Positions 10,301 to 25,300 are shown, numbered from the stretch's first letter. The stretch: 64,000 nucleotides of DNA from Anomalospiza imberbis (GCF_031753505.1 NC_089687.1:11506501-11570500); one strand, 5' to 3'. Notes: generated from the sequence alone by a model not told the origin. Made by a program: numbers and translations.

Positions 10301-13300
10301 ATCCCAGTCACGGTAGTGTCTTAACTTTGCATATCATTAGTTCAGCCTTCATAATGACTTAGTTCTCACTCAGCTTTATTCAGCTTTACAAAAAAATGGT
10401 TTAGGGAGTCCTAAAATTTTAAATCAGATTTGTTGAAGTTTGTTTTGTCATTCAATTTCTGCTGCATAATTGGCAAAAAAAATCCAAGAATGCTCACTGC
10501 TTCTGAACTTGCAAATGGAGAATGCCAAAGGCAGACTTCATGAATTTATAGATTTGAACACTTTCCACATTTTCCTCCTTTATTGCAATGAAGAAGGGTT
10601 TTGCTTAGCGAGGTTCCCTCATGCTTATGGAGTATTTTGAGTTCTAGAATCAGAAGGAAAAATATCCCCAACAAAAAAAAAAACCCACACAAGTGATTTA
10701 GATTGCCATCTTCATGGATTCTGACAGTTTCTTTTAATATCCCCATTTCTCCATACTATCTAATTTCTTGGCTCACTGGCTTCTTGCACTTAGCCAAAGT
10801 TTTCCTACAAAGTATTGTGATAGACAGCACAGACAATCAATTCTCAGAAAGTGCAATAACATAGTTTCTGCTAGTGCAGTACTTGAGAAGTGCATTTTGT
10901 GCTTAACAAGAAAGCTTCCTAAAATGATATCCCAGGAGACTCTTATCCACGATATGTAATTTGCCCCATACTTTCTTATTTTGTCTCAGTCTACATGCTC
11001 CTTGAGTCATGCTTGTGGGCAAAGATTTCTTTTGAATGCAAATGCAGTCTACATTATAATTAGTACTTTGGCTTTTAAACTTCATGGTCTCAGAGGTAAC
11101 TGGGCACCCAGACTTGATGCTTGCTCAGTGGAATTTTGGAAATCCCACTCTGCCAGTGGGGATTTGAAGTTTATTCTGCTCTCTTTTGCTTTTTGTACAA
11201 GTTTTCGAAGTCAAGGAAGGAGTGAAATAGCTTTCAGAGACTGCCATTTTGCCAAAACACAGAACAGATAATATTACAGTGTAACATATTACTGTTATTT
11301 TGTATCTCTCCGTGTCAGTCTGGACCAAATACAAAGTTAAACCTTGACTGAGGGCTGGGATCCAGCAGGGATCTAGGAATAGGCTTCCCAGGGTTTCATT
11401 AGTGGAGGCTGAATTAATGTGGGATGTATGACCATGTGCTTTGTAACAACATTTGTCAGCAATATGGTACTGTCAGAAACCCTTTCGCTGTTCCACACAC
11501 CAAGATTCCAGATTTCCAGTAGTCTCACACTTGGAATAGAGACTGGAATGTGCATCTGTCTGTGCATTCACATGTTAAAACCTGAATTCCTGCTGGTCAT
11601 AGAGGAGCACTGGAGCACCTCTGCAGTGAAGAAAAGCTGAGAGAGATGGGGTTGTTCAGTGTGAAGAAAAGTCTCTGAGGAGAACTTGTATCACCTCCCA
11701 GTACCTAAAGGGGCTAAAAGAAAGATGGAGAGGGACTTTTTACAAGGGCATGTAGTGACAGGATAAGGGGTGATGGCTGGATGTTGCATCCCAAGTTTTG
11801 GGTTCAGATTAGGGGTTTTGATATGTATTACTGCTGTACACTGAAAGAGTGAGGTTTAAATTAGGTATTGGGAAGAAATTCTGTGCTGTCAGGGTGGTAA
11901 AATACTGGGACAGGCTGCCTAGAGAAGCTGTGGATGCTCCATCTGTGGAAGCATTGGAGGCCAGGTTCCATGACACTCTGAGAAATCTGGTCTGAAGGTG
12001 TACCAGCCCATGGCAGTGAAGCTGGAACAAGATGGACTTTAGGTCCTTTCCTACCATTCTATGATTGATTCTATGTTTTTTTTCCAGTCCAGTGCTATCA
12101 CAGGTAAGCACATGATGTAGTCTGTTTGGCAAACAGATCAAATTTCAGCTTTACAGTGGATTGGTGTTTGCTCCCACACTTCCAACTAGGAGGTGCTTCT
12201 GAAGCTTCACCATACCAGTTATCAGGAGCCTTTTCCATTTTGACTGTGTCCTTGGCCACTTTGTACCTTTTTTTACTTTCCCCCTCTTCTTTAAAGTAAT
12301 ATATTTCCCACTTAGTGCATTAAATCTGTGATGCATATTTGTTGAGCTATTGTTTGTCTTATCCTTCCAATGCTATCAAATATTTTTAAGGAGTAAACAA
12401 GATATCTCTCTCCTTGTGTTTTTTTTTTTTTCCCAAATGGATGCTTTTATTTTTTTAGTATCTTCAGATCTTCTTGATTGATCTCTGACCTCAAAGGTCT
12501 CACAAGTTGTTTTTTTTTTTTTTTACTGGTTCAACTTCATTTGGAAATTTGGTGGCGTTTGGTCGCCAGATTCCTGAGGCATACAAACCTTCCCATGACA
12601 TCAAAATGATATCCTTAATGAAGATATATACACATATTTTTACCTACTTCTCTCTTGTTTAGGATAAAGAAAAACAAGATTTTTTACACTGGTTCCAAAT
12701 AGTAACTGATGCCATCTGCTGGCTGTTCGGTGGGCATATTCAACTAGCAGCATGTGGTAAGGGAAATGACAACCCACACAACTCCTGAACATTTATTTAT
12801 GTCAACTACAAGTATCAAAATTCACTCTTAAGCTAATCTCCACCTAGTCTTCTAAACTGGAGTAGATGTTAAATCAGTCTCTTTTAGTAGTCAGCTCAAC
12901 AGCAATAGCTAAAATGGTAAATATCCACTAAAGGGAAATACTCAAGAGTTCCCCTTCTAATTTTTCAGAGATGAATATTTAAAGTATCATCCTGTAATTT
13001 CTCTTTGTAAGTCTATACCTTTTAAAAATCAGGTTGTTGGGTTTTTTTTCCCAATAAGGGACAATGGATCTTTTCCTCTGTGTGATTAAAATATGCAGAA
13101 ATTTGACCAGAGTACATTGCTAGCCCTGATAAGTAGATAGATTTGGGAGACAGATTTCTGCAGTTTTTGCCATGACAGGAAATTTTACAAACATCTAATA
13201 AACTTCACTATATATTTCTGACCAAAATAAGCTTTAATTTAAACTGATGTTAATCACACTGATTCTGAAAAGCAGAATTTGGTTTTGTTTCTAGTATTAG

Positions 13301-16300
13301 AGAAAAACCTAAGGATCATAAGATGTGTAACTAAAAACACACATGGTCAGAAAAATTACTGAATATGTAGCCAGTGTTACACTGGGATAAAAAAGATGTT
13401 GCTTTAATGACATCAGTGGACTTGCATTAAATAATCTGGGGTAACAATCTGTCAAGGTTGAGGTCCTTAACTTTTTTGGATATTGTTGCCCCAGTGTTAA
13501 TTCCACTGTTGTTGTAAGAAAAGGGTACTATTGTAACATAAAGGGGTTTAAAGCTTTCATTCCCTCACAACATCAGTGCCTGAGGGATGTCCAAAGGCAG
13601 AAAAAACAAGATTCAGCATGTTTTTTGGAGGTTGAAGTAGTTTAGTTATCTCAGTAAGTTTCAGTGTAAGAATTATAAATGAGGAAGTTTGTTCCAGAAA
13701 CAGTGTCTGGTTTTACTTGCTATGACTTACTTGGTTTATGGCATTTTGAAGTCTGGTTCTGATTGCATGATTTCTTGTTTGCTTGTTTTTGGTTTTCTTT
13801 GCAGCACTACAAAATGATCGCTTCCTGCAGTTGTTAATAACAGATGATATTGAAACAGCAATTATAATGATGTCTGTGTTACACAATATTTTGAGGATCA
13901 ATAGGTAGGTTGTTTTCGTATCATTATTTTTCTTAATAATAAATATAAAAAGTAGTTCATTACTGCTTGGTAAAATAACATCTTTTCATATGCGAGCACT
14001 GTTGTGTTTTATTCTTTGGGTTTTTTTCCCCCTATTCTTTGTAGTAGAAATTGAAAACATTAAAAAGCTGGGTTTTGAATATTCTTAAGTTGAGGGAGTG
14101 GTAATTGGTTGATTGAAACAGTAGTACTATCTGAATCATGTTCCTGGTCCAGCTAGCTGGGCAACTTGGCTTGCTGTATATAGCCTGACATAGCTAAAAA
14201 TAAGTCACTGTTAAAAAGAACATGTTTTTCAATTAACACTTCTGTCCCACTCACCTTTTTATTTCTTTATTCTTTTTAAAGTTCTGTCTTGCTTCAAGTT
14301 GAAGAAGAGACCCTTCACTCTGTTTTGGATGAACTTGTTTATAAGCTTTCTTCTACCACCAATCCTGCTATAGGAAGTGCTGCCACAAAACTGCTGTTGT
14401 TAGTGGCAAAATCTTGCAAACAGCTTGTGCAGTTATTCACAGCTCGCTACAAAGGTTTGTAAACATGCATGGGACCGATCACTGAGCCTCCTCTTACATT
14501 CCCTGTGAAAATAAAAAGACAGAGGTTTCCCATTGTGGTTCAGTAACTCTCTAGTACAGGTGGAAACTGCAGTGCCATGTTGCTTTGATGGTTTTTTCCC
14601 TTCTATTCATTTTCATTCCAGTTTAAGGTAGTGCACCTGTTTCCTAGATTTATTTTCTTCTGTGTACTGAGCACTCTGCATGTGGCAACTTGTCTTTTAA
14701 AGTTGTTGATTGTGACTTCCAGCCTGATGGGCTTTTGCTTCTTTCTGTTTCCTTGTGCAGGTTGGCTATTGAGGGATCCACTGGCAGGATGCCTGTACTG
14801 CCACAGTCACAGAGCCCTGTGTCACATCTGCCACAGTGCTAAGGCTCACTAATCCAGAGCATGAAAGTTTTAGAGTGACCTGGTGTCCCTGGCTGTTGCA
14901 GGTCTGCTCATCTGATAGGGGGCTGGTTAGTTATCCAGGAGCTGACTGTCTTTTGATACACAAGGAATTGGAATGAACTCTTTCCAAGAATTCATGAAAT
15001 TAACTTATCATTTTGTCTTGATGCCTTCATATGATAAGGCTGAGTATGCGTATAATTTGTTCTATGTGTATAATTTATTCATTTCTTAATGAGGTGTCCC
15101 ATTTAATGTTTCTGTCTCTAGCATAGCAGGAAGCTCCAGGAAACCCCTTTGTACTCCATCATGACCATGGAGACTAAGGAACAGGCATAATGTTTGCCAT
15201 GTCTTTTATGTTCTGGATGTTTTTGTGGGTAAAAGCTACTTGTGAGCAGCCTCAGTCCTTTGAGGACAAAGACAGTAGAAAGAAGAAATGCAAAGCAAAA
15301 TGTCCAATTCCCAATTTTTGCATTTGTGCTGACTACTTATTATACAGTATCAGCCAGATAAATTTCTGGACCAGATGAAAAGCTTTGCCACCCTTTTGCC
15401 TACAGAACTGAGAGGAGGGATTCCTTGTATTGTGGAATTAAGTATAGTGTGCCTAAGGCTGGTATCACATTGTGGATTCTTGGGAAGCTGCCTTGATGGT
15501 CTGATCATCCTGGCTGTAGAATGCTCGCTTGTTTGAAGTTGTGCAGATCTCCATCATAGGATGTTTTATTTTGCTCTAGAATCACAGTATGCCACATGTC
15601 TCTCTTCTCTGTCTTCTTCGTCTCTCTCCTGTACATGTTTCCTCTTTCTACTAAGAAAAGAAAAAAAAAAAAGCATTGTGGGTGTTTGCTTTTTTTGTTA
15701 TTGGTGGTTTTGTTTGTTTGTTTTTTTTGTTTTTTTTTAAAGTTAGAATTCTTCTGTTAGTTTTAATTTGGGCTTTGGAATCCTTTAGAGACTTTGAGGA
15801 ATAAAAGCAACAGAGAAAGCATTACAGCATTTCCACCATCTGGCCATCTCACTGAAGTCCCTTGGCTTCACAGTGGCTCAGAGCTGTTGGCAGTGTGAGG
15901 TGCTTTGGTGTGAGCTTTGCCAGTGAAGGCCGCCTGCTGGAGGTGAGGGCATCTCCAAGACCAGCACAGTCCCTGTGTCAGGTTTCCTGGAGGGCCTGGC
16001 CTTTTGTCCTGCATGGGTTGACACATCTGTGAGGCACACTGGAGGTACTGCCTGTCAGTAGCCAAAAGGAGCATATGGCTGTGTAGTCTGTACAGACTGG
16101 CAAATGGTTGTGTCAGACCCACAGCACTTGTGTGAGGGAGCTCTCTTGTCTAGCCTAGCTCCCTGCTTTTGCAGGGCTCAGGCAGCCTTGGGGCACTCAT
16201 TTGGAGTCCTGCCTGTCTCTCTCCTGAAGTGTTTAACTGTCATTATTTTTCTAAAATGGTGCACATGGTGCCACAGAGGTGCCATTTCTGCGTGCTCCAG

Positions 16301-19300
16301 ATCCTGCAAGTACATGTGAGTGTTGTGTTGGAGTTGCCCAGCGTATGACTATGTTTATGGACAATGATTTGAAGATGGAAAAGTTACTTGAATGTGCAGT
16401 TCTTCAGGAGGCAGGAGGCAGACACACACATACTTCATGCCCTCCTTCCTCTTCCCTCCAACTCCCTGTGGAGCCCTTAGGCCCTGGGATTTGTCTGATA
16501 CACACATTTTAGTACACATTACTATCTACTTGCATAAGGAGTGTGTGTGTGTGTTGTGGGGGGAGCACAAGGGTGCTTTTTAGCTACTGCAAACCTAAAA
16601 AGCTCTTTTATCTCATGGATTGGATGCACATGTACTCACAGTTAAATGATGCTGTACAATAAGACATCAAACTATTCCAGTTGGATATAAATAAATTTTA
16701 TTACGAAAAATATGAAAAGAGTGTTAACAACACCCAGCACTTGTGTGGTGCTTTGAATTCTTTTTAGCACCTTACAATGACTTGCTGATAAGACACTGAA
16801 AGTACATTGGCAATTTGACTGTCAGTGATATAAACACAACACTGACTCGGACATACAAAATCACTGGATAATATCTTTGTAATAGTTGGAGCACCAGACG
16901 TTCTTTGATAAGATTATGCATTGACACTCAAAGATGGTTGATGGTCTTCAGCTCTCACACTTCTTCACTCATGGAATCAGGTTTGATTTGTTGATTTGCA
17001 GTTTGTTACTTCGAAAGCCTGAAAGGAAAAATTCACATTACTGAATTAGCTTCTTCTCTTTCTCTTAGGGTTAAAAGGACTTTTAAGTAAACAGTGGACT
17101 GGCAAAGGATTTGACAGGGAGCTCAATCAACTCTTGGACCTGCTGTATTTGGAACAATCCAGTGGAAAAGGAGAAATACAGGTGATTAAGTTTAATGTGA
17201 CTTTCAGATGTAAAATCCTATTTAGATGTGAAATCCTATTTACATGTGATTTGTGTATGTTTAGAAGGGATTTACTATATCATTTTGTAGACACTTTTCA
17301 AAACCTGTGTTATTATTTCACTATGTTAATTAATTTTTAATTGCCTTTTTGAAATTATTTTATTGTGTTTTTTTAAAACATCAGGAAATTGCTTGGTCAT
17401 TAAATATGGGACTGTGACTCAAGAGATTGGCTTTCTATGCAGATTCACCATAGATTTCAATATAACCATAGGGGGGAAAGAATTAATTTTTTTGCTAACT
17501 ATCAGATTAAAATAACTACATCTGTTTTTCTCACATCAGTGTTACAAATTTAGATCTCTGAATTCTAGGCAGCATTTATGTAGAACTAAGTCATATACAG
17601 AAAATGTGCAGTAAGAACACCACCTGGACTGTGTTCCCAATGAAAGAGACAATGTGTGTTTCATAAGCATCTTAAAAAAATGTTACATGCAGGTTTCTTA
17701 GAGACAATACTTCAATGAAAATCAGTTATGTTTACAGAGACCTGCTTTCATCTTCAACAGGGCTGGGTGTCTTGTGATTTGGTTTGTTTGTGGGGTTTTT
17801 TAAAAATCCATTTAAGAATAGAATAGATTTTTTTTCATGTTTGTATTTCAGTGACTTCTGTTCATACTGCAAATGTAACATTTCTCCTGCTGCCCTTTCT
17901 CCAAACTTGTCTTTCTGTCCTTCCTAGTGTAGGCATTTTGATTGAACCACCATTTGAAATACCAAGTGCTTCAGGTGTTTAAAATTTAAATTTCTCATAT
18001 TGATTATATATATATATATATTTGTGCTGTAGATTCATTTGTTTATCACAGACAGAATCAATACAGGTGACCAGATTAGCTGCTTTGGGGGCAAGTGTGG
18101 AGTTCATGATAATAACCGTCTCATAAGACCTAAATTCTCCAATTAGATGCATTTGAAAACTGATGGGGTTTGGCCAAATGTTGAGATTGTCCAATTATGC
18201 AAGCAGTAATAGAATGTTTTTATATGCATAGAAAATATTCTACCAATTGTTTTATTAATTTCAGAAGCAGCATGAAGCAGCTTGTATAATTCAGGCAGCA
18301 TGGCGGGGATTTCAGACAAGGAAAAGGCTGAAAAAGCTACCCCAAGCAGTGGTCACTTTACAGAGAAGCTTCAGGTAAACAGTATGACTTTGTGAAAACC
18401 AGTAAAGAATAGGATCTAGTACAAAGGTTTGATTTGGGCTGGGTTTTCTCAAGTGACAAAGGAAGAGGAAAAATTCAGGTCATCTAATTCAGTGTCCTGT
18501 TTGAAGTAGGCCCCGCCTCAAAATGGGATCTGGATGTTCAGGGCCACATCCAGTTTTAGAGGTCTCCAAAGATGGAGATCCTACCATCTCACTTGATCCC
18601 TTTCCTTGTGCAGGATGATTTGCCTCGTGAAGAATTCTTCTATTACAGGCAGTGGGAATTTCCTTGTTGCACTCTTTATCGCTGCCTCTTGTCCTTTCTC
18701 TGAGCACCCCCATGAGTCTGGCTGTGTCTGCTTTCTAACACTTCTTTAGGTAGTGAGAGACAGATTTCTGCCTTCCTTTAGGCTAAATACATTTTGCCTG
18801 TCCTTATATAGCCTACATTCCATGGCCCTAATTGTCTCTCTGTTGGATGGTCTCTATCCCTCCCATCTGTCAGCATTGCTCTTCCATTGGGGGTCCCAAT
18901 AGAGTGTGACCAATGCTCCAGGTGTGCCAAGTAAAGCCAAATAATCTTCCAACTAAGCTGTAGCCTTTGTTCCTGCAAGGGCTGCTACTGGCTCGTGTCC
19001 AGCCTGTCCCCTCTTTTCATTGGAGTTGATGTCCAGGTAATTGGTGCCCAGCCTGTGCTGGTTCATGAGGTTATTTAGTACCAGCTGTAGAATTTCCCAT
19101 TTGAACTTCATGTGGTTTTTATTGAACCATTTTCTGTGTTTGTGGAGGTTTCTCTGTGTGTCAGCCCTGCCCTGCATGGGAGACTGTGATGACAGCCTTG
19201 CTAAAGTCAAGGAAAATGACATCCACTGCTTTCCCCTCGTCCACAGAGCCAGTCATCACAGAATGCAATCAAGCTGATCAATTGTGATTTGCCTGTGATA

Positions 19301-22300
19301 AATCTATGCTGGCTATTCCCTTTCACCTTCCTGTCCTTCCTGGATATAGCTTCCCTGAGAATTTGTTCCCATGTCCCAGGCCCTAAGTTTGGGTTGACCA
19401 AGTGTTCCTTCATCTTGAAGATACCTTTTTCCAGTCAGCTGTTTCTGCTCAAACATAAAGGTAATGTAATGGCAATATGAGCCTTTTCATTATAGATTTT
19501 TTTTAGTAGAAATATCCAAACAATGTGTTTTATCAGCAGTACCAAACTGCCACTTCTTGTGCCAAAAGCTTCAACTGTTCCTTTCCCAGCTGCCAGACTT
19601 GTCCATGAAAAAAACTTACTTCTGTGGTGCTTTCATGTTTCTGTAAAAATTTGTGACATATGGAAAACTGAAAGTGTGGCATGGGATTCCACTAAAAGCA
19701 CTGTAAGATGATGAACTGGTAGTGGGACAGATAACTGGTTAACAGTTAACTTGACACAAAATTGCTCTGTAAATTACATTAGAGCTGTAGTGGAGCTTCC
19801 ACATGCTAGAGTGCTGCAGAAACCAAGGCCCACAGTGCTTGGCCCATAGTGCCAGTGTAGTGTTTGCAAGACCTTGTTCTTCATTAATTTTTAAATCTTT
19901 GGCTCTCAGAAGTAGAGTTACTTCAGTGACCTAGAAATAGTATCTTCTGCCTTGGAGCAGCAGAGAAGAAGGAAGCTATGTAAATAATGCTTGTCTCACT
20001 TGAATTAGATTGCAGCAGTAATGTTAGCATGTGTTAGGCTAACTGTTTTGAGAAATTTAGTTTGAATTTAACATAGGTTAAGGGATTAATATCAAATGGA
20101 GACTCCACAGCAAGTTTTTTCAAACTTTTTTTGCACATGGATCATTACTGTGTCAAAAGTAGATCTTATAAATCACTGTCAAATCACATTGCATTGTCAC
20201 CAAAGTAATACAAAGCAAACAACTATGCTTTGTCTAGACTGGCCTTAAGAGGATATTGGACTATCTAAGGTGTAATTTTTAAATTCTGATAGATTTGCAG
20301 TGACATCCTTGTCACTCCTTTTTACTCCACCATGCACTTGAAGCCAGTATTCTTTCCCTCATAAGGCACCTTGCAAGCCTGCAAGCTAAACTTACAGCCC
20401 AGAAAATTTGGATGATGGGCTAAGATGGAAAAGCAGCAGGAAAGGATGATGAGACTATCAGCAATCACCAAACTGCTTGACTCCCTGTGTCATATTTTCA
20501 ATATTGTAAGCATTAGTATGTGCCTTTTAAGTAGCTCTCAAGTCATTTAAATTGACTTTTGAAAGTGTTTGTTTAATATTGAAAGGAATGGAAACTTATA
20601 AATGTCCTTACAGCTGTGTGTGTTCATGGCTCACTCAGTCCCAGTGTTCTGAGCAAATACAGTAACTGCTCAGTGCCAGTGTTGGTTTTCTTCTGTCTAC
20701 CTCAAAACATTACACTGAAAAATAGTGTTTGGAATGCTGTAAACATGACTTTAGAAGAGCTTTTAAGAAGGCTTTTTAATTTTTAGCAGTCAGGTTCTGG
20801 TTATGGTCACAGATCTATTTTAGAACTAGTGTGGTTAAATAGGGCCGAGATTGAAACTCCAAACTTTGATCACCTGCAGCTGCAGAGGAAGATCTTGAAC
20901 TCTGCAAGTTATAAACTTTTGAAGCTGTGGTTTCAGAAATATCTCCTCAGTGAATGTTAAAGCCTGCAGTCTCTCCTTGAAGCTAGTTCACTATTGCATA
21001 GCTAATTGTAGGACATTTTAAATGGCAATAAATTTTATTAATAATGCATCAAAAATGAAACCATTTTACATTTCTAAAGAGATGACCAGAGGGAGGCTTA
21101 TTTATGCCATGAACTGCAGAAGGAAGCTTGGATTTTACTCTGTGTATATTTTACTTTAGTTCAGAGGCAGTTCCATGTCACAGTGTGGTTTTGTGCAAGC
21201 AAATATATCTTATCATTAGGAGAAAGAGAGGATGAATGTGTTTTGCAGACTACATAGGAAAGGATCAGTATTAAAGAATCATTTAAATACCTGACAGACA
21301 CTCTTGGTTTCACAGATGTGCATCTGAGAAGTTCATGAAACATTTTTGTAGTTTTCAACCTAGTGAAGCTGATAAAAATTGATGGGAAAAATATTAAAAG
21401 TTTTATCAAAAAAAATGTGAACAAAATGTGATCCTGTGACTTCATTTTCTAGAAATATAATATTTGGATTAAAAATATTAATTATCTAAATTAAAAATGT
21501 AAAAATTTATGGCTCTAATTTGTAGAAATGTGCGGGCTGAAAACCTTTCGTTTCCTTGAAACCATTCTGATATAATCACAAGTATCATGTTCTGTCTCTG
21601 TAGGTAGGTGTGTGGGCACACCTCAAGTCTGCATTACAGCTGTAAAAGGATTATGATCTGTCAGATTGTGGTGGAGGCTTTTTTATCTGTTGAGGTCAGA
21701 TCTTTAAATCCAGAGCATCTCTTTTACACAACAGTTTCCATCCCAATCTCTCCCAAACCAGTTTTAGAGACTAAAGAGAAGGTATGGTTGGTGGAAAAAT
21801 TATAGCTCAATTTATACTAGTGATGGGAAACACAAATAGCTCATTAGTACTGTGAGTCTAAAGGTATGTGCCATGCAGCAATAGCAGAATTAGCTGGACA
21901 TTAGGTCTACTCTGTGGACATTTTCCTCCTCTGGCATCCCTTACACCTCTGCTCTGTCCATTGGTTGGTTTTCTTTCCTAGTGCTTAAAGCACTTCTTTC
22001 ACTGTCCCCAGAAAAATGCGAGAGGAAAGCAGAACTCTGGGCTTTGGGCCCAGTGAGGGTACTCAGGTCCTGAGTGGGGAAGTGTTTTTGCTGCAGTAGG
22101 AGCAGAGAAGTCCCACTGTTACCTTGTTGTGGGGTAAAGTTGTACATTCTCAGGTCTTAAGCTGCTAACAAGGTTGGGTCCATGGGGATGAGAAGGGGCA
22201 GTGAAGGGACAGGGAGCTTTAGCTCACACCTCCTCATACTTCACTGAGACCACAGCCAAGTGGTCTCAGTAATTATTAGTATCAATACATCAGTATATTA

Positions 22301-25300
22301 AGTATTTTATGTTAGTCTCTATATTGATATGTTGCTGTGTATTTCATTGATGTACATGTTGTTATTAGCTTAAATACTCCAGGGCTAGTTGCAGAGTTTT
22401 CAGCTGTCTCATCTGTGAAACTTCTGCTGCAGGTTTTTCAGTGCACAGCAGGGCAACATCCTAATACCAAATCTAGAACAGATCAGGAAGAATTTGCAAG
22501 AAAATTCTTTCCTAGTGTTCTCTAACAAAGTTGATGGACCAAATGTGTCAGTCTGTATTTCCTGGAGAAAAAAAATCCCTCCAAAATTAAGAAGTGAGTC
22601 TTGGCAGTCAACATTCTGATCTACTCTTGCAGTCAGTACAAGAATAATTGTATGTATTGTGGGAAGCAGGTCCATGCATGCTCATGGATGAACTGGAAAT
22701 GTTGGATACTGGAGCAGATGGCTAATGTTGCTTTACCTCTTGAGCAGATGATGGAATCGAAATTGTTGTTCCAGTTCATTCTGGCTGTGAATGTCCCACA
22801 TGAAGCATCGTTCCCTTCACAGTCCTTAGAACTTTATCCTAAGTAAAGATTTATACTTTGATTTCACAGAGGGGTTCAGAGTTTTTCGTGGCTGTAGATA
22901 CTGTGGTAATTTGTTAGTTTGCAGAAGACTTCTCATTGCTTGGTGTCATTCTGCAGCCAACAGCTGACATAGCAGATTGTTTTGTGGATTTTCTTTATCA
23001 ATGCTGGACTACTTAACACAGAGAAAAGGAGAGATACTTTAAAGAAATGTACAACTTTAGGTAATTGTTAATTTATTTGTATATTGCAGAGCTAAACGGG
23101 AACAGGAGCTGAAGCATTTAACAAAACAGAAGGAAGATGAAGCTCTAAAACTGCAAATGCAACTTCAGAGACAGAGGGCCATGAGACTCTTCCATGAACG
23201 ACAGCTGACCTTACTGGAAGTTGTCCATGCCAGTATGATTTATATTAAACTATAGCAGAAGATTAAAGTGTCTGGGTGTCCTTAGGAACAATTTCCCCAA
23301 ATCTGTTTCCCAATCTTGCATGTCTATTTTCACTGTAGTCTTACTGTCTCTTCTCCTGACCCAATTATCTGAAAAAGAATGTGCTAATTCCCCCAAGGCT
23401 CAGTAACTACTGATCAAGATCTGGTGCCTTCAAAATGGTGCAGGAGAAAGGGAGAGACATTTTTCTTGTGTTACAAAACTCCATTGCAGCTATGATCTGC
23501 AAGACCTCACCCACAGCCAGGACACCTTGGGGAAAGAGGGGCTTTTAACTGAGAGCACCCAAGTTTTTTTGGTACTCTCTAGCTTGAGGATTAACAATGT
23601 AAATTGTTAAGAGAACCTAACCTGCAGTCGTCTAACTGTGGATTTTTGTTACCTTTGTAGGTCAGGTGAATAAATACATGCAGGAAATGGAAGAGAAATC
23701 AGCATTAACTATCCAGAGATTCTGGCGAGGGTGTAGAGCAAGAAGAATTTTTCATCAGCAGAAACAATCTCTTAAGGAGTATAAGGCAGCTGTTATTATT
23801 CAAAGAGCAGTAAGTATTTATACTTTGTTCTAACAGTAGATAGGACTGAGTGAATTATTCTGAAGCCTCATAAAACTCTGTGTATTCTCTTACTGTCAAT
23901 GTAGCCATATTTTATTAAAAAATTACTTGGGGGTGATAGTCTAGAGCCACAAGTTGCTTTAAAGGGTTAAACCTTGTATAGGCTACAAAGCCTAATACAG
24001 TCTTGCAACTAAAAATATAAAAGCTGCTTCATTGAAACCCAGGATTGGAATGTCCCCATACTACAGATGAGTCACTAACTTACTATGAGTGTTGTTATTA
24101 TTTAGTGTTCATGCTGACCTTGTATGTTGTCTTTTCAACATCCTGGCTGCATGTAGGCTTTAACAGATGCAGTACTGAAACACTTTCACTGATTGTTTAC
24201 AAACAAAGTGGGAAGACAAACTTCCTCTCTGTGATTGTCATATTCTCATATGTTCCTTACAAAGGCTTGTAAATTCCTGGAGAAACGAAGAAGGAGGAGA
24301 CCTCTCTCTCCTTGGAAAGAACCTAAGGGACTGACTGATGAGCAGAGACTAGCTTTGCAGCAGAAGGTGGATGACTACATCAAATTGCATCCGGTCTGTT
24401 TCTTAGTAATTTCATAATTTGCATTAATGATGCAACATAAAATGCTGTAGGGATGAAAGATATTCAGCTTCATAAATTATGATCAAGATAATCCATTTGA
24501 GGTATGTATGTATTAACCCTGCTTGTTTGACAGCAAGGTGCAAGGATATTGGGGATTTTAACCATTAATCTAATAAAAAGTGTCAAAGCAAACTGTAATT
24601 GGAAAATTTATATACATGATGATGGATAATTTTGAAGAGAGTTGCAGAGGAAGTTAAAAAAGTTAACAATTCGGAACAGCATTTGCATTTCTTGTTTAGG
24701 CATTATTCTGCCCCCAGTAGTTTTAAAATAACCAGCTCCTAATGGTAACAAACTTACTTTCCTCCAGGCTTCCCAAATGTCAGAAGAAATGAGTAAAGAA
24801 TTGCATATTCAGGCTCAGGCAAAGCTGGCACAGTTCCTGTTGAGGAACAGGCAGGATCAGAGAGCAGCGCAGCGGAGAGAGGCTTTGCTGGCTCAGGTCA
24901 ACACCGATGTGGAACTGCTAATGAGTATGTGACTGCTCTGCTCATGGCTTTGATTACCATTTGGATTAAACCAATTTAGAGGGAAGATTAGAGTGAGCAG
25001 TGGTAAAGCCTTATTTCAAAACTGAAATATCTTTCTTCCTTTGCTATATGCCTTATCTTGAGATCCAGGCTTTGTTAGAGATTATCCAAGTGCTGCTGTA
25101 GGTTAAAGATAAACACTTGTTTTTCAAGGAGCATCTTATTCTTCTGCTGAAAGTCTGTCTGATATGTTCACAAGAAAAGCAATAGCCCTGTAACAGGCAT
25201 TAGAATTTCTTAAAAAGGGGGTCTCATACAACCTATTCACCCACATTTGTTTTGCTTTGGTTTGTTTTCTTGTATTCTGAGTAAGCTGCTGGTTAAAACA

